DNA from: UBA721 sp002705165
Lineage (GTDB): Bacteria > Planctomycetota > Planctomycetia > Pirellulales > Pirellulaceae
DNA: 64,000 nt
Reading direction: 5' to 3'
NCBI GenBank assembly: GCA_045565995.1
Contig: JBJLEF010000001.1
Location: forward strand, 124,001-188,000
The notes beneath the pieces are model-generated. The model was not told the origin of the DNA and made no database searches. It saw nothing but the letters and a program-made list of their open reading frames with translations. Of the stretch, positions 61,567-64,000 are shown piece by piece. The translations under genes were made by a program, and so were the position numbers. Positions within the stretch are counted from its first letter, which is position 1. Each line of letters opens with the position of its first letter.

Positions 61567-62070
61567 ATGTTTCATAGCTTTGACGACAATTCTCCCGTAA
61601 ATGACATGCTACGTCATGAGTTCTTCATGCAGCATGCCCTACAGCAGGCACAAGCCGCTGCCGCTCAGGATGAGGTTCCTGTTGGCGCGATCATCGTGCA
61701 TAACAACCAAATCATTGCAGCCGCTCACAATCAACGCGAACAGTTACACGACCCGACAGCTCATGCCGAGATGATTGCCATTACCCAGGCTGCGGAGGCG
61801 TTAGGTGACTGGCGACTGGAAAACTGCACCTTGTATGTAACACTTGAGCCCTGTTGCATGTGTGCCGGAGCGATTGTTCAATCTCGCATACCTTGGGTCG
61901 TGTATGGAGCGAGTGATCCTAAGGGGGGAGCAGCGGAATCGCTGTACCAATTGCTAAATGATAACCGTTTGAACCATCAATGTGATGTGGTTAGCAAGGT
62001 CATGCACGAACCCTGTGGCAAAATTCTGACCGAATTCTTTCGACGTCAGCGACGACTTGGCAAGAAGTAG
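61567..62070 (+). CDS. tadA: tRNA adenosine(34) deaminase
   Basis: 167 residues, family length. Zinc and proton-shuttle motifs DPTAHAEMIAITQAA (His/Glu) and VTLEPCCMCAGAIVQSRIP (PCxxC). The C-terminus VSKVMHEPCGKILTEFFR is characteristic. Converts A34 to inosine in tRNA-Arg(ACG). The unusual N-terminal extension (MFHSFDDNSPVNDMLRHEFF) is about 12 residues longer than common. ATG has no strong ribosome site; 17 nt gap to the DUF1080 gene. Confidence 0.94.
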   Translation: MFHSFDDNSPVNDMLRHEFFMQHALQQAQAAAAQDEVPVGAIIVHNNQIIAAAHNQREQLHDPTAHAEMIAITQAAEALGDWRLENCTLYVTLEPCCMCAGAIVQSRIPWVVYGASDPKGGAAESLYQLLNDNRLNHQCDVVSKVMHEPCGKILTEFFRRQRRLGKK

Positions 62071-62114
62071 TTCCCTTCGCTTAAAGTCCGGTACCTGACG
62101 GCCACAATCATACT

Positions 62115-63158
62115 CTACTTCCGTTGAAGTACACCGGCCCGTTGTTTTTCAATTTTGAAAGTGATGGGTACGATCACTCTCTTTGTTGCCGTCTGACCAT
62201 TGGTCAAACCAGGGTTAAACTGCCATTTGGAGACAGCCTCCTGCGCAAGTTGATCGAGTTTTTCTGAGCCCGTCGAAAAGATAACTCGAGTTGACTTCAC
62301 CTTTCCGGATGGCAAGACAATAACTTCCAGTTTTACAGTACCGCTAACTCCCTTACTTACCAGGTCCTGGGGGAATACAGGCGGGCGATTTAAAGGGTTT
62401 CGCGAATCGAGACTAGGCGCAGAGTTGGCACCATCCATTGGCTCTACAATGATGTCAGAATCAGAGTTGCCTTTTCGCGGCGGTTTATCCGCAATCATTC
62501 TCTCCAACTCCAATTCCAAATCCACTACCGACCGATCGCGACTCAGTGGCTTGGTAGTAAGCTGTTCTTGATCTTTTGTGCTACTAGACTCAGGCCTCTG
62601 GATTACAGGCTTATCAGGCTGACTATTTAGACTTCCATTGGTGACTCTGGCGGCTTTCACCTGAACCGGAGCTGTCTCCGAGACATTCGCTTTCAAAGCA
62701 ATTGCTCTTGCAGGTAACAAACTTCCCGGCTCAGTGGGGATGTCAACTTTCTCCTCACCCAGCGTATTAGATTCGTACTCCGAGGTGCGTTGACTCAAAG
62801 CCTCCTCTACAACTTCCACGATTTGCACGGCTTGCTGTCGAATCAGTTTGGAATCACTGACTGGGGTTTCCTGTTGTTCTAGCTTTGAATCCAGCTGCTT
62901 TAAATTTTTTGGTTCCTGACGATCTATCGCAGTATCCTGCTCCGTATACTCCTGCTCACCTAAGAAAGATTCTTCTGGTGGCCGCGTTGCAGCAAGTAAT
63001 TGTATCGCGATAGACGATTCACCTTGCTGGATACTTCCAACTGTTACTTCCGTCTGAGAATTGCTCAATCCACCAATAGCCATATGCCCAACCGCACTCC
63101 CGGTCAAAAGCAATAAAAAAAGCCAATTCGTGTTTAGCAGGTTTTGCAACGTAGACAA
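62115..63158 (-). CDS. tonB: TonB-like energy transducer
   Basis: 347 residues from a TTG start (start uncertain). One N-terminal membrane anchor (NWLFLLLLTGSAVGHMAIGG), then a long Pro/Glu/Gln/Ser-rich periplasmic spacer (about 40-245), then the TonB C-terminal domain: FPQDLVSKGVSGTVKLEVIV (about 258-277), VIFSTGSEKLDQLAQEAVSK and WQFNPGLTNGQTATKRVIVP. TonB transmits ExbB/ExbD energy to outer-membrane receptors. Convergent with tadA; the divergent exbB begins 258 nt upstream. Confidence 0.9.
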   Translation of the reverse strand: MSTLQNLLNTNWLFLLLLTGSAVGHMAIGGLSNSQTEVTVGSIQQGESSIAIQLLAATRPPEESFLGEQEYTEQDTAIDRQEPKNLKQLDSKLEQQETPVSDSKLIRQQAVQIVEVVEEALSQRTSEYESNTLGEEKVDIPTEPGSLLPARAIALKANVSETAPVQVKAARVTNGSLNSQPDKPVIQRPESSSTKDQEQLTTKPLSRDRSVVDLELELERMIADKPPRKGNSDSDIIVEPMDGANSAPSLDSRNPLNRPPVFPQDLVSKGVSGTVKLEVIVLPSGKVKSTRVIFSTGSEKLDQLAQEAVSKWQFNPGLTNGQTATKRVIVPITFKIEKQRAGVLQRK

Positions 63159-63415
63159 TCAACCAAAAACAAGGAGGAGCGAACCTGTTTCGCCCATGAA
63201 ATTCTATTCGTGAGAACGTAAATGATTTTCTTTATCATTTCCTCCATCTATCATATCGTCAAATACTACGTCTCCAATCGGGCAAACGGTGGTATTCTTA
63301 TAACCAAATTCGATTCACGACATGATTACTAGCAAGACAACAGATTTGAGTTAATCTTAATAAGTAATCACCCTTTATTAATTCTTTAGTTTTAGAAATT
63401 GGTTCCTTACCATTC

Positions 63416-64000
63416 ATGTTTTGGGGAAAGACCTTAGGCGAGTTATTTGAGCAGGGCGGGTTCGTGATGTACCCTCTGCTGGTCTGTTCCATTGTTGCCG
63501 TTAGTGTGGTGATCGAAAGAATTATCGTGCTACTTCTCAATCGCAGCAATTATGACCAATTTATTTCTGAATTGGAGAGCAAGCTAACGCGTACAGATCT
63601 TTCGTCTGCCAGAGAATGGCTACAGACATTATCGAACCCACTGGGCCATGTGGCAGATTGTCACCTTCAACATGCTGAATTGACTCCGGAAACCCGAGAA
63701 GAGATTGTCAACAGGGAAGCTTCTGAACAAATCGCACGACTTGAAACACGAATTAACTGGTTGTCGATTATCGGAACTCTGGCCCCAATGATTGGACTCT
63801 TAGGTACCGTCATCGGATTGGTAGAAGCGTTCTATCAAATAGAACAGCAAGGGGGGCAGGTGCAGCCAGGAGATTTAGCCTCCGGCATTTGGACGGCCCT
63901 GCTAACAACCGTATTTGGCCTTGTCGTTGCGTTACCAACTTTAGCCGCCTATCACTTTCTGGACAACCAAATCGCAGCTTTAACGTTGCGGATGGCCTGG
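63416..64000 (+). CDS. exbB: MotA/TolQ/ExbB proton channel protein, truncated by the window end
   Basis: At least 195 residues, open at the 3' end. Start MFWGKTLGELFEQGGFVMYP at ATG 63416. First membrane segment about 17-37 (MYPLLVCSIVAVSVVIERII). The ExbB/TolQ core motif IIGTLAPMIGLLGTVIGLVEAF (about 120-141) and the third segment TALLTTVFGLVVALPTLAA (about 161-179) identify the proton channel. It powers TonB, here divergently encoded. No ribosome site is evident. Confidence 0.92.
   Translation, partial: MFWGKTLGELFEQGGFVMYPLLVCSIVAVSVVIERIIVLLLNRSNYDQFISELESKLTRTDLSSAREWLQTLSNPLGHVADCHLQHAELTPETREEIVNREASEQIARLETRINWLSIIGTLAPMIGLLGTVIGLVEAFYQIEQQGGQVQPGDLASGIWTALLTTVFGLVVALPTLAAYHFLDNQIAALTLRMAW

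Noticed and set aside
1..64000. CRISPR arrays, prophage or insertion elements
   Set aside because: No series of identical direct repeats with unique spacers, no transposase or integrase, no phage structural gene; the only repeat arrays are the coding repeats of the YTV gene.

Overview
The window looks like a chromosomal segment of a planctomycete (Planctomycetota, order Planctomycetales). The strongest signs are a YTV-repeat cell-wall protein (50302-51852), a TIGR03009-like secreted protein (282-1256), a long NfeD / short NfeD / flotillin operon, a secreted DUF1080 protein, PQQ-propeller and SMP-30-type proteins with signal peptides, and an mraZ gene with no division/cell-wall genes behind it. 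kdsB (KDO activation), TonB, ExbB and a TonB-dependent receptor indicate a Gram-negative envelope. GTG and TTG starts are common. I see no insertion sequence, prophage, CRISPR array or rRNA operon, so this reads as core chromosome rather than an island. The genus cannot be told from the sequence alone.

Layout. 1-6.9 kb: secreted protein, NfeD-NfeD-FloA membrane-microdomain operon, hydroxyacid dehydrogenase. 6.9-17.3 kb (minus strand): SMP-30 lactonase-like protein, esterase, a 29-residue basic protein, then an operon with a VTT membrane protein, a YjhG-type dehydratase, a tandem cyanophycinase-fold protein and a sugar ABC importer without ATPase; an FMN-binding PNPOx-like protein lies upstream. 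17.6-19.9 kb: phospholipid genes psd-pssA. 20.1-20.4 kb: a tRNA(CAT) with terminator and a broken small gene. 20.5-28.3 kb: PQQ-propeller protein, DASS transporter, kdsB-pyrG, DUF1844-uvrC. 28.3-29.4 kb: mraZ preceded by three TGGG...CCCA palindromes and followed by a 134-nt structured RNA candidate. 29.4-38.3 kb: RNase HII-like protein, sufS, phosphatase, glmM, serS, M20 peptidase, clpS, mtaB. 38.3-47.4 kb (minus): SPOR-like protein, rdgB, two small membrane proteins and a full oppABCDF operon. 47.7-53 kb: ArsR regulator, TrmH-type methyltransferase, tRNA-Gln, rex, the YTV protein, CPBP protease. 53.2-58.5 kb: ppdK, TPR protein, KaiC-like ATPase, NifS-type desulfurase. 58.6-64 kb: cobalamin riboswitch, BtuB-like receptor, DUF1080 protein, tadA, tonB, and exbB running off the end.

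Functional themes: envelope lipid and lipopolysaccharide precursors (psd, pssA, kdsB, pyrG, glmM), import of peptides, sugars and cobalamin, Fe-S and tRNA sulfur supply (sufS, nifS-like, mtaB), and redox control (rex). The observations I consider most worth a second look are the structured RNA at 29207-29340, the palindromes upstream of mraZ, the two 8 x 16-residue arrays of the YTV protein, the 29-residue basic protein at 8908-8997 and the frameshifted small gene at 20100-20275.
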